Translations under genes and position numbers: made by a program | The notes under the pieces: model-generated | Told to the model about the DNA's origin: nothing | The model's database searches: none | The model's input: only the letters and a program-made list of their open reading frames with translations | Shown: one piece after another, positions 25,736 to 34,053 of the stretch | Layout: every line of letters starts with the position of its first letter | Numbering within the stretch: the first letter of the stretch is position 1 | Assembly (NCBI GenBank): GCA_002342805.1 | Contig: DDQW01000054.1 | Coordinates: forward strand, 51,738 to 93,933 | From: Clostridiales bacterium UBA2432 | Lineage (GTDB): Bacteria > Bacillota > Clostridia > Lachnospirales > Vallitaleaceae | Length of the DNA stretch: 42,196 nucleotides | Direction of reading: 5' to 3'

Positions 25736-26083
25736 CTAGTCAACAATACGTCCAACTTTCGGTACACGCTCTAGGTTTTTTACACCGTGAGGTGATTCGT
25801 TTTTAATGGCCTCCGTTAAATCCCGACCTGCTTGGAATCCATTATGCGCGCCTTCCTTCCAAAATGAGGAGTCTGACACATCATAAATCTCACCATCAAC
25901 GGCAACATATGCCGGATTACCATTGGTTCCGTCATACATCTCTAACTCTTCTAACGTTAAGGTAAGTTCTTCTGTTTCACTTTCAGTAGATGTTTCACTC
26001 GGTGTTTCATCAGATGTTCCACATGCTGCAAATATAAAAACAAATAAAAATAATGCGATTAATAATTGATTACTTTTTCTCAT
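25736..26083 (-). CDS. Lipoprotein with cytochrome b5-like heme/steroid-binding domain
   Basis: 115 residues from ATG 26083, preceded by AGGAGG; an earlier in-frame ATG at 26146 has no such site. Residues 1-20 are a lipoprotein signal with lipobox FAAC, followed by an acidic Ser/Thr/Glu linker (21-40). The rest is a single cytochrome b5-like heme/steroid-binding domain: LEELEMYDGTNGNPAYVAVD, then GEIYDVSDSSFWKEGAHNG and a closing SPHG block. The family's heme His positions may correspond to the His in GAHNG and SPHG. The protein should sit on the outer face of the membrane. The downstream four-helix protein is the likely partner. Confidence 0.88.
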   Translation of the reverse strand: MRKSNQLLIALFLFVFIFAACGTSDETPSETSTESETEELTLTLEELEMYDGTNGNPAYVAVDGEIYDVSDSSFWKEGAHNGFQAGRDLTEAIKNESPHGVKNLERVPKVGRIVD

Positions 26084-26182
26084 ATGATAAACCTCCTGCT
26101 CACAATCAAAACTCGAAATAAATATTTTCACTAATAGTATATGCATATTATATCATAGATGATAATAATTCTCAATTATGAT

Positions 26183-27043
26183 TTATGACATTATTTTCTT
26201 GCGATACACACTTGGAGAGATGCCTTTATATTGCTTAAACACTCGGCCAAAATGCGTCTGACTTTCAAATCCCACCTCCCTGGAAATCTCAGATATAGGC
26301 CGGTTTTCTTGTGCCAATTTTTTTTCTGCTTCAAGAATACGAACTTGGTTTATATATTCTTTTAAGTTAAACCCTGTTGTCTTCTTGAAATTTCGGCTTA
26401 AATAATAGGAACTAAAGTAAAATTGTTTTGCTAAGGACTCTAATGACATTACCTCACCATAATGCTCATTAATGTATTGAACGACTTGGCTAATACGGGT
26501 AAACATTGGATCTTCCACTTCTAACTTTGGTTCCTTTTTTTCGTCGATTTCCTTTTGGGTGTCATTGATAAAAATAAGTACTTCCATAATCTTTAACATG
26601 ATCCGTTGCCTATTGTCTATTGGGTTGTCCCGATACCAGTTATAAATAGTAAACATCATTTCTCGCAAGGCACTTTGTTTAGTGATATCCAAGCTAATGA
26701 CCGGATGGTTTGTAACAAATCCTTCAAACCAGTCATAAGTACCAAAACCTGAAGCAAATCGTTTAAGTTCCTCTTCCTCAATATTTATCAATAAGCGTTC
26801 GTGTTCTGGGCGCCCGGAGGAAATTGTTCGATGAATGACTGATGGCTCAATTAAGACAAGCATTCCTTTTTTTACATGGTATGTGGTATTATGAATAAAA
26901 TAATATCGTTCTCCTTCAAGTAAATAATATATTTCGTAGCTTTTATGGACATGGGGACGAATCATACTCTGGGTAACATGTCCTTTTTTTGTATATTCGA
27001 CAAGAACCGAACTTTGATTATCAACGTAATCATAACGTTTCAT
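26183..27043 (-). CDS. AraC-family transcriptional regulator
   Basis: 286 residues. An N-terminal cupin-like sensing domain (HVHKSYEIYYLLEGERYYFI, then IEPSVIHRT) is followed by the C-terminal double helix-turn-helix (about 190-285), with LAKQFYFSSYYLSRNFKKTTG and the second helix pair ISEISREVGFESQTHFGRVFKQ. It is divergent from the GH4 gene and next to the GH105/GH112/GH115-like operon, so it most likely activates these genes when a pectin-derived sugar is present. ATG 27043 has an AAAGGGA site. A TGCAAAAAA-rich element upstream recurs before the GH115-like gene. Confidence 0.9.
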   Translation of the reverse strand: MKRYDYVDNQSSVLVEYTKKGHVTQSMIRPHVHKSYEIYYLLEGERYYFIHNTTYHVKKGMLVLIEPSVIHRTISSGRPEHERLLINIEEEELKRFASGFGTYDWFEGFVTNHPVISLDITKQSALREMMFTIYNWYRDNPIDNRQRIMLKIMEVLIFINDTQKEIDEKKEPKLEVEDPMFTRISQVVQYINEHYGEVMSLESLAKQFYFSSYYLSRNFKKTTGFNLKEYINQVRILEAEKKLAQENRPISEISREVGFESQTHFGRVFKQYKGISPSVYRKKIMS

Positions 27044-27060
27044 TTTATTCCCTTTCTTTT

Positions 27061-27081
27061 TGCAAAAAATGTAGAAAAAAG
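27061..27081. promoter_or_regulatory. Candidate AraC-regulator site (shared with 33990-34011)
   Basis: TGCAAAAAATGTAGAAAAAAG is close to the 22-base sequence at 33990-34011 upstream of the GH115-like operon. A-rich sequence makes chance likeness possible. Confidence 0.3.
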
Positions 27082-27195
27082 CCTAATTATAGCAATTTAT
27101 GTTGTTGTTTTCGATATAATTTAATTATATGATATTTATATACAAAAGAAAAGTAAATAAAGTAACTATTTATTATAATTACAAGGAGGATTTAT

Positions 27196-28572
27196 ATGAT
27201 TCGTACAGACAAGACTGTATCTGATCTTCAGATTGCATATATTGGTGGCGGTTCAAAAGGCTGGGCTTGGGGACTTATGAGCGACCTTGCCACTGAAAAA
27301 CAATTAAGTGGACAGATGCGTTTATATGATATCGATCAAGACGCCGCAAAAGCTAATGAAACCATAGGTAATCAATTAACAGCATCCGATGACACTCTGG
27401 CAAAGTGGAAATATACAATGGAAACTAGCCTACAAGAGGCTTTAACCGGCGCTGATTTTGTTATTATATCCATACTTCCGGGTACCTTTGACCACATGGA
27501 AATTGACGTCCATCACCCTGAAAAATATGGAATCTATCAATCAGTCGGTGATACTGCAGGTCCTGGTGGCTTAATGCGCGCCCTAAGAACAATTCCCATG
27601 TTTGAAACAATTGCTAAGGCAATCAAAGACTATTGTCCAGATGCTTGGGTACTAAACTATACTAACCCTATGACCATTTGTACACGTACATTATATAAAG
27701 TATTTCCTGAAATCAAGGCTTTTGGTAATTGCCATGAAGTATTCGGTACTCAAAAACTTTTAGTTGAAGCACTTGCTGATATCAAAGGTATCGAAGATGT
27801 TGCCCGGGAAGACATTAAAGTCTCTGTAACAGGTATTAATCACTTCACCTGGCTAACAGCTGCTTCCTATAAAGATATGGACCTTTACCCGATCTATAAG
27901 GAATTTGCTGAAAAATATTACGAGAGTGGTTTTGAAGGTAAGAAAAGCGGCAACTGGCTCAATGACTTCTTCTCCAGTGCTCAACGAATTAAGTTTGATC
28001 TCTTTTTACGCTATGGTTATATTGCTGCCGCTGGAGATCGACATCTCGCTGAGTTTTGTCCAAGTAAATGGTATCTTAAAGATCTTGAAACCATTAAATC
28101 TTGGAAATTCAGTTTAACACCTGTTTCTTGGCGTAAAGAAAACGAGCAAGAGCGTATCAATAAATCCAAGCAACTCGTTAGTGGCGAAAGCGCTTTTGAA
28201 ATCAAAGAAACCGGAGAAGAAGGCGTACTTCAAATGAAGGCTCTTCTCGGATTGGGTGATTTAGTTACCAATGTAAACTTACCAAACCAAGGTCAAGTAC
28301 CTTACCTTCCTTCTAACGCAGTTGTTGAAAGCAATGCACTCATTCGCCACAATAGCATTTCATCTATTAGCGGTGGAACATTAAATCCGGCGGTCACTTC
28401 AATGATTGCAAAACATTCTGCTAATCAAGAAATGATTGTTGAGGCCGGCTTAACCGGAAATCGAGACCTTGCTTTTCAAGCTTTCTTAAACGATCCTTTA
28501 GTTAACTTATCTTTAGAGGATGCCAAAGAATGTTTTGATTACATGTATGAGCATGTTTCATCTGTCGATTAA
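27196..28572 (+). CDS. GH4 family glycosidase, probable alpha-galacturonidase (LplD-like)
   Basis: 458 residues. GH4 enzymes use NAD and a divalent metal in an unusual oxidation-elimination mechanism. The Rossmann motif is YIGGGSKGW (about 14-22). NYTNPM and the GNCHEVFGTQ block (CHEV type) are the metal and substrate loops; in this family the CHEV form goes with LplD-type alpha-galacturonidases. INHFTWL is also conserved. It would release galacturonate from alpha-1,2-linked rhamnose, which fits the GH105 and GH112 genes nearby. No signal peptide: cytoplasmic. ATG 27196 follows AAGGAGG. The -10 box TATAAT (27115-27120) has no good -35 box, as expected for an activator-dependent promoter. Confidence 0.88.
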   Translation: MIRTDKTVSDLQIAYIGGGSKGWAWGLMSDLATEKQLSGQMRLYDIDQDAAKANETIGNQLTASDDTLAKWKYTMETSLQEALTGADFVIISILPGTFDHMEIDVHHPEKYGIYQSVGDTAGPGGLMRALRTIPMFETIAKAIKDYCPDAWVLNYTNPMTICTRTLYKVFPEIKAFGNCHEVFGTQKLLVEALADIKGIEDVAREDIKVSVTGINHFTWLTAASYKDMDLYPIYKEFAEKYYESGFEGKKSGNWLNDFFSSAQRIKFDLFLRYGYIAAAGDRHLAEFCPSKWYLKDLETIKSWKFSLTPVSWRKENEQERINKSKQLVSGESAFEIKETGEEGVLQMKALLGLGDLVTNVNLPNQGQVPYLPSNAVVESNALIRHNSISSISGGTLNPAVTSMIAKHSANQEMIVEAGLTGNRDLAFQAFLNDPLVNLSLEDAKECFDYMYEHVSSVD

Positions 28573-28600
28573 TATGTATACGCTTTGCTTTTAAGAATAA

Positions 28601-28639
28601 AAAAAACAGGAAGACAACGATTATGTCTTCCTGTTTTTT
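28601..28639. terminator. Bidirectional terminator between GH4 and GH105 genes
   Basis: AAAAAACAGGAAGACA (28601-28616) pairs with TGTCTTCCTGTTTTTT (28624-28639) over a 7-base loop, a 16-bp perfect stem with T-rich tails on both strands. Confidence 0.88.
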
Positions 28640-28645
28640 TATTTT

Positions 28646-29710
28646 TTATTCTTGGTCAAATTGTTCTTCTACAGCATCTTCCTTTTGATCCAATTTTTCT
28701 AAGACAGCTGTTAAAAAACTTAATGCCAATCCTTGTCCCCAACCTTGAATCCAATCTTTTGTAATTAATTGATAGCCTTCGCTATCCCGCATAACCGCGG
28801 TTCCACCGGATACATTGATGACTCTGCCATCCTCTGTAATGCTTTCTTGAATGCCCTTTAAGGCTTTATTCACATATTTGATGTGTAATGGATTTCCGTT
28901 ATCCAGCATCGCGGCAGCAATACCACAAGATGCCGAAATCTCTTCATAGGAGGATTCATCATTAATAATCGTTCTCCATAGTCCCTTATCTGTCTGGTAC
29001 AGTTTAAGTGCTGCCAGCTGATCACGGACGGCACACTGAACATCCATACATTTGGGATATAAGTACCACTCCGGAAGTCTTTTTAAGACTTGTGACATCG
29101 TATATGCGGCCCATGCATTTGCCCGTCCCCAATAAAAACCGGACATATGATCCTGATTAATATTGTTATATCCATGGTACCATAATCCATCCACATCATC
29201 CATGAGATACTTTATATGCCAGTAGTATTGGTTTAGTGCATCATTGATTAACTCTTGATTATTGGTCATGATGCCTACACGTAGCAAGAAAAATCCTGCC
29301 ATAAATAAGGTATCCGCCCATGCTTGCTCAGGAAAATCATTATTGGCAGAAACAGTATGTTGTAAAACATGATCGCCAAAACGTAAAGCATCATTTCTCA
29401 AATAATCCACTTTACTTTGAATAATATCCTTGTAACGTTGATCTCCCGTCGCCTCATATAAGGTAATCAAGGCATGTCCCATGGCACAGGTGTTTACTGT
29501 CCAAACCGGCGTTCCCAGATCAATATATTCATCAAACCAAGCTTTTAATCGGTCTAGATAGGATTGTTTTTTTGTGATCTCATAGGCTCTTGCCACGCCG
29601 TAAAAAGCTACGCCACATGGCCAATCCCATTCCATATCCATCTGAAAAGTTTTATCTACAATGGCATCAATTTGTTTTAATATATGTTGTCGGTCTGCTT
29701 CTAACTTCAT
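28646..29710 (-). CDS. GH105 unsaturated rhamnogalacturonyl hydrolase
   Basis: About 354 residues, an (alpha/alpha)6 barrel of the YteR/YesR type. It hydrates the 4,5-unsaturated galacturonate at the end of rhamnogalacturonan fragments made by lyases, releasing rhamnose-containing product. Family blocks: WDWPCGVAFYG, AWADTLFMAG (with the catalytic Asp near 134-140), GLWYHGYN, GFYWGRANAWAAY, SSYEEISASCGIA and the C-terminal WGQGLAL. No signal peptide, so it works inside the cell. The frame can be opened at TTG 29716, but ATG 29710 sits 8 bases behind GAGGAG and is preferred. It is the last gene of the GH115-like/GH112/GH105 operon. Confidence 0.92.
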   Translation of the reverse strand: MKLEADRQHILKQIDAIVDKTFQMDMEWDWPCGVAFYGVARAYEITKKQSYLDRLKAWFDEYIDLGTPVWTVNTCAMGHALITLYEATGDQRYKDIIQSKVDYLRNDALRFGDHVLQHTVSANNDFPEQAWADTLFMAGFFLLRVGIMTNNQELINDALNQYYWHIKYLMDDVDGLWYHGYNNINQDHMSGFYWGRANAWAAYTMSQVLKRLPEWYLYPKCMDVQCAVRDQLAALKLYQTDKGLWRTIINDESSYEEISASCGIAAAMLDNGNPLHIKYVNKALKGIQESITEDGRVINVSGGTAVMRDSEGYQLITKDWIQGWGQGLALSFLTAVLEKLDQKEDAVEEQFDQE

Positions 29711-29736
29711 TTTCAATTCTCCTCACTTTATTTTTT

Positions 29737-31899
29737 TTACGAATTTAACTTACGAATAATTGTATCAAAAGGTTCAAGTTCAAAGACTTCAAGACCTTGA
29801 CTTGTTTTTACCCTTGTCTTTTGGGGTTTGTCACTATTATTAATTGTGACTAATATTTGACTTTCAGGATAATAGGCACATTCTGTATAAAGATTATCTG
29901 TCAAGTAGGCATCTTCATCCCATTCTCCACTTGCCAGTCGAATACTATTTAGCAACATGCGTGTGTTTTCCAACGTATGTCTAAAGGATGGCATATAGAT
30001 TCCCTTACCTTGTCCAAATTTGTTGATTGTATATTGTAATTGATCCTCTTCTGATTTTACTACTTGTGCCTGTCCATCGGTTAAATAAATATTATCTTTT
30101 GTTTTAATACTAGCACCTGTCGGAATTAATCCTTCAATGGATTCTTCTTCAAATTGCCATTTACCGTGACTGACATAGTCTCCTAAATCCGGATACACAC
30201 CTAAAACATGACCCATTCTAAAATAGTTGTCATATCCACTAAGAGCCGATGGTTCGTTAACTCCAATAAAGACACCGCCATTATAGGTCCACTCTGTCAA
30301 TGTTTCCACAAGAGCATCATCTCTCCAATGTTCTCCACCACTCCATGCTGAACCGGCATAACCCGCATTAATAATAACATCAACATCATGAATCATACCC
30401 TTTTTAATATCGTTAAAGTCGATAAATCTAACATCAACCGGAAGACCGGATAAGGCTTCATTAATGTGAATCAAATCATGTATATCTGTTTCATGAAAGT
30501 GCCCGGATAATGTCCATGAACGTTCTTTCCCCCAACTGTGCAAGACAGCAACTTTCGCTTTTATTGTATAAGGTTTTCCGGCTTGATGAAGATCCTTAAT
30601 ACTTCTGAATTCATCGGATATCTTTTCAATATAGTCACAAAAATCCGGATAAGATTCTACAAGATGTAAATATCCTCCTAAACCAATACGGTCAATTTTT
30701 TCTCTTAATAAGGCACGTCGAATATTAATCCAATAGTTTTTAGCATCTAGGGTCGGATTCCCACCTTCCATAAAGGTTGGCTTTCCCCCCAGTCCTACCG
30801 GGAATAGATATGGATGTAAACGAATTTCATGAGTTTGAACATCAACGCCTGCGCAAAGTCTCGATTCGAATCCGGAGAAGACACATTTAATCATTCCGTC
30901 AAAGCCAAATTCTTTAAATCGGTCATTATACGGTTCAGTTCCTACCCAACTATCATCGTAAAACATATAGGCTGCTTTGTCATAGTCATGTACCATATCA
31001 ATAAGTTTTTTACCGAAATCAATGACAAAATCATTAATAAATTCAATCCAATCACTTTTTCGCTTTGTCGATGGCATATGACTAACGTGGAATTTACCCC
31101 CATTGACAAAATCTTCTGCACACATGGTATATCCATATTTTTTTTCAAAAAGCTCTAATGCACGAACACTCACTGTAAAATCATAAGATCCCCAGTCTGT
31201 AAATCGGTGGCGATTTTTCAAATCATTTCCCCAGATCCAAACAAAATTGTAGAACATAGATGTAAAACGTACAACCGTAGTTTCCGGATGTTCTTTACAC
31301 CAACGCTCCATCCAGTCTAATAGATATGCCTGTGTCTCAGGATACATGGGATCGATTTGCATAAGATGTTCTTGATCCCAGTTATTCGTTGTATGATTAT
31401 ACATGGAAATCTCTTCCCAAACTCTATATGCCATAAAACTGACAGTATATCGATGCCACGGTATGGCATTTTCAATGGTAACTTCTCCTTTTTTTGAATC
31501 ATAGGTCCATTGCAGCCTATCTACTTCTTCATTGGTTGTTCTGTCGTAGACTTGCCAATAGTTTAATGCTTCAGGCGTATCATTGACTTTGAATTGTTCT
31601 TCAAAGAAAGTATCCATCAGACGAATTTGAATATGATTTTCTGTCGCCAGAATAGGATCTGTAATCAAAAAGCACTGTTGTAACTTATCTAGATTCTTCT
31701 TTGCCCATGCATTATGATTTCGTATAATACAAATTGTCGAATAGATGCCATATCCTGCATTGATAATTTCATCTGATAGCTGAGTTCCGTCACTATCACG
31801 AATCACATCTGCTCCCCATTTTTTTGCGAGTTCCAATGTTAGATTTTCATAACCAGCTTCCCCGGGAAGTGTAAAACTTCCAGAATTCTTCTTTAACAT
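29737..31899 (-). CDS. GH112 phosphorylase, probably beta-1,4-galactosyl-L-rhamnose phosphorylase
   Basis: 720 residues, the usual GH112 length. GH112 enzymes split beta-galactosides with inorganic phosphate to give alpha-galactose 1-phosphate. The family is recognised from FTLPGEAGYE, KWGADVIRDSDGT, RFTSMFYNF, YDDSWVGTEPY (likely region of the general-acid Asp) and GVNEPSA. The family includes enzymes for lacto-N-biose and an enzyme from Clostridium phytofermentans for Gal-beta-1,4-L-rhamnose. The latter fits here because GH105 and GH4 also act on rhamnogalacturonan fragments. ATG 31899 follows AGGAGG and overlaps the GH115-like gene by 7 bases. No signal peptide. Specificity is inferred from context. 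Confidence 0.88.
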   Translation of the reverse strand: MLKKNSGSFTLPGEAGYENLTLELAKKWGADVIRDSDGTQLSDEIINAGYGIYSTICIIRNHNAWAKKNLDKLQQCFLITDPILATENHIQIRLMDTFFEEQFKVNDTPEALNYWQVYDRTTNEEVDRLQWTYDSKKGEVTIENAIPWHRYTVSFMAYRVWEEISMYNHTTNNWDQEHLMQIDPMYPETQAYLLDWMERWCKEHPETTVVRFTSMFYNFVWIWGNDLKNRHRFTDWGSYDFTVSVRALELFEKKYGYTMCAEDFVNGGKFHVSHMPSTKRKSDWIEFINDFVIDFGKKLIDMVHDYDKAAYMFYDDSWVGTEPYNDRFKEFGFDGMIKCVFSGFESRLCAGVDVQTHEIRLHPYLFPVGLGGKPTFMEGGNPTLDAKNYWINIRRALLREKIDRIGLGGYLHLVESYPDFCDYIEKISDEFRSIKDLHQAGKPYTIKAKVAVLHSWGKERSWTLSGHFHETDIHDLIHINEALSGLPVDVRFIDFNDIKKGMIHDVDVIINAGYAGSAWSGGEHWRDDALVETLTEWTYNGGVFIGVNEPSALSGYDNYFRMGHVLGVYPDLGDYVSHGKWQFEEESIEGLIPTGASIKTKDNIYLTDGQAQVVKSEEDQLQYTINKFGQGKGIYMPSFRHTLENTRMLLNSIRLASGEWDEDAYLTDNLYTECAYYPESQILVTINNSDKPQKTRVKTSQGLEVFELEPFDTIIRKLNS

Positions 31900-33917
31900 A
31901 TAAATCCTCCTCTTGCTTTCATTAATTTATATAGTTCATTATTCTGAATATGATTTTCATGAACGAGTATCAGCATAATATTACGATCTTGCTTTGAATA
32001 CATAAAATCCCGTTTCCATTGATAAAAATGGGGACCATCTCCGATATTTCGTACATATCCCATAAGTTCTTTTAAGATCCACACTGTTTGTCGAATATCC
32101 GTCAAACACTCATTATCATAGAATCCCAACCATTTATCATGCTCACTGGCACTTAGCTTTTCATAAGCTTGTTCATAAAATTCTGCCGCTTGACCAAGTC
32201 CGTAAAAAGCTTCTTGATATGCCTTTTCCATATATTTTTCATATGCCTGGCAAAAACGATTGGCACCCTGAAAGCACTTTGCATAAATGTGTCCATGAAG
32301 TTTAACACTATCTTCAAATAATTGTCGAGCATGAGGGGTTAATAGAAGGCGATTTTGTTCACACAAATTTTCAAAAGCTGTGTAAGTATCCACACCTTTT
32401 TGAGTAATTTGTTTATATTCCCTTATTTGACCTGCAAGCGTTTTCTCTTTTGAGGCCCACCCAAAGGATTTGGCCGCCCTCTCTTGACCTGACCACCACC
32501 CGGATGCTAAAATCCGTGTATTGTGATTAATATACTGTTCGCCAATGTGCTCATCTTCATGTTTTCCAAAGGAAATAGCTGATGCGGCATATTGCCTCAA
32601 GCTATCAGCAATTATAGGAGCCGCCGATTTGCCATAATATCTTCGACTATACTCGAATCGATGTTGGTCAATATCAATTGTTCCATACTTCCAAAAATAT
32701 GCAATAAAGTCTAGATAGTAGGTATGAGGTTTAATATTCGATGCATTAATCATCCAATAGGTATTTCCATCCTTTGCTAAAATATTTTCTAACTCACCTT
32801 TAAAAAACTCCGGCGAATTCGTCGCCATAGTAATATGATTGGCTCCCTGTAGGTCATAAAAAGAGACATGATAGTAAATACCTTGTTGGCCCATTCCCTT
32901 TATCGGCTCTGAGTTGACACGTGGATTATGTAGGTCCTGACGTCTTGAAACCATCTTACCGTATCCATTATCTGCCCATACCTTTATGACATCCTCCGGA
33001 ATCTCCAACCATCCGTCGCGATATAACTCCATTGTCTCTCCGTACAGATTGACACAGCATTTACCTTCTGACTGTTCGCTTTTGACCAATTCATACTGTT
33101 CTTTGATTAAGCGACTTAAGAGTTGTCCACGTTCTTTATCACTAGCATATCTAGGATCATTTACCCAAAACGGACAATCGCCCTGACCTCGAAAGCCTAA
33201 ACTCCATACGACCTTCATGTCTTTTTGCAGCAAAATAGCCTCTTTCCAAAGTTGGCGAAAAAGGTCCGGATGTTCATCAAAGGAAGGATTTAAATCAGGA
33301 AAGGCCCTAGAAAACATTTGGCCTCCAAGAGGTTCTGCATGATGCTGAGAAATCCATAAGCCCATATCCGAGGCAAGTTGTCGATACTGTGCTGAACTTT
33401 TATCCGTTCCGGGAATTGTTATATTGCCTCCGCATCGAAGCAATGCCTCAAAAACCATTTCCCACGGATAATCTTCATCACCATTCACCTTCCATGGTTT
33501 AATTAGCACTTCATCATTAATAAACCATCCTCGAAAATCTACTTTGTAGTCCGGATTTTGGTATGGTTGAATGGGAATTAAAACCGATTCCGTTTTATGA
33601 AATTTTTGGTCATTCCAAAACCAAAAAGGTGTAATCTTTAGAAAGTGTTGGCTGATAAATAGAAGGGCATATGTGAATCCTAATGCATCACTTGCTTTGA
33701 TTTGCATTTCCATCTGCTCCGAAAATACTATAACATAGCCTTCTTCGCTAATGTTATCATCAAGAATAAGACGAATGGTTGATGAAGCTCCATCCGTCTT
33801 ATGAAGAACAAATTGTATGTCTCGATACATTCGTTTTATACTACGCAAAATAACTTTATCGTCAAGATCTGTTATGATGCGCGTGTTACTGGTTAAAATA
33901 AAGGCTTGTTTTTTCAT
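31893..33917 (-). CDS. Divergent GH115-like glycoside hydrolase
   Basis: 674 residues, no signal peptide. The order of blocks resembles GH115 alpha-glucuronidases: ALGFTYALLFISQHFL, DFRGWFINDE, GGNITIP, GLWISQHHAEPL, WSLGFRGQGDCPFW, ETMELYRDGWLEIPEDVIKVWADNGYG, then GIYYHVSF and the NASNIKPHTYYLDFIAYFW segment. Known GH115 enzymes remove alpha-1,2-linked (methyl)glucuronate from xylan; this one is shorter and sits with rhamnogalacturonan genes, so galacturonate-alpha-1,2-rhamnose or a glucuronate side group is a more likely target. It is the first gene of the operon. ATG 33917 has a weak AAGGA site. Family assignment rests on pattern memory and is the least certain of the cluster. Confidence 0.72.
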   Translation of the reverse strand: MKKQAFILTSNTRIITDLDDKVILRSIKRMYRDIQFVLHKTDGASSTIRLILDDNISEEGYVIVFSEQMEMQIKASDALGFTYALLFISQHFLKITPFWFWNDQKFHKTESVLIPIQPYQNPDYKVDFRGWFINDEVLIKPWKVNGDEDYPWEMVFEALLRCGGNITIPGTDKSSAQYRQLASDMGLWISQHHAEPLGGQMFSRAFPDLNPSFDEHPDLFRQLWKEAILLQKDMKVVWSLGFRGQGDCPFWVNDPRYASDKERGQLLSRLIKEQYELVKSEQSEGKCCVNLYGETMELYRDGWLEIPEDVIKVWADNGYGKMVSRRQDLHNPRVNSEPIKGMGQQGIYYHVSFYDLQGANHITMATNSPEFFKGELENILAKDGNTYWMINASNIKPHTYYLDFIAYFWKYGTIDIDQHRFEYSRRYYGKSAAPIIADSLRQYAASAISFGKHEDEHIGEQYINHNTRILASGWWSGQERAAKSFGWASKEKTLAGQIREYKQITQKGVDTYTAFENLCEQNRLLLTPHARQLFEDSVKLHGHIYAKCFQGANRFCQAYEKYMEKAYQEAFYGLGQAAEFYEQAYEKLSASEHDKWLGFYDNECLTDIRQTVWILKELMGYVRNIGDGPHFYQWKRDFMYSKQDRNIMLILVHENHIQNNELYKLMKARGGFIC

Positions 33918-33989
33918 AATCTAATCCTTTTTTATCTACTCAACAAAAGTTCTTAAACGAGCTTCTTGTTCTATTCTAATAAAAAAAGA

Positions 33990-34011
33990 TGCAAAAAAAC
34001 AGTCAAAAAAG
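33990..34011. promoter_or_regulatory. Candidate AraC-regulator site (shared with 27061-27081)
   Basis: A 22-base A-rich sequence starting TGCAAAAAAACAG, matching 27061-27081 with one gap. It lies about 75 bases upstream of the GH115-like gene start; a nearby TAGAAT (minus strand) lacks a -35 box at 17 bp. Confidence 0.3.
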
Positions 34012-34053
34012 TGTGTATCTTGTTGATTTTAATATGTTTTTACATAAATTTAT

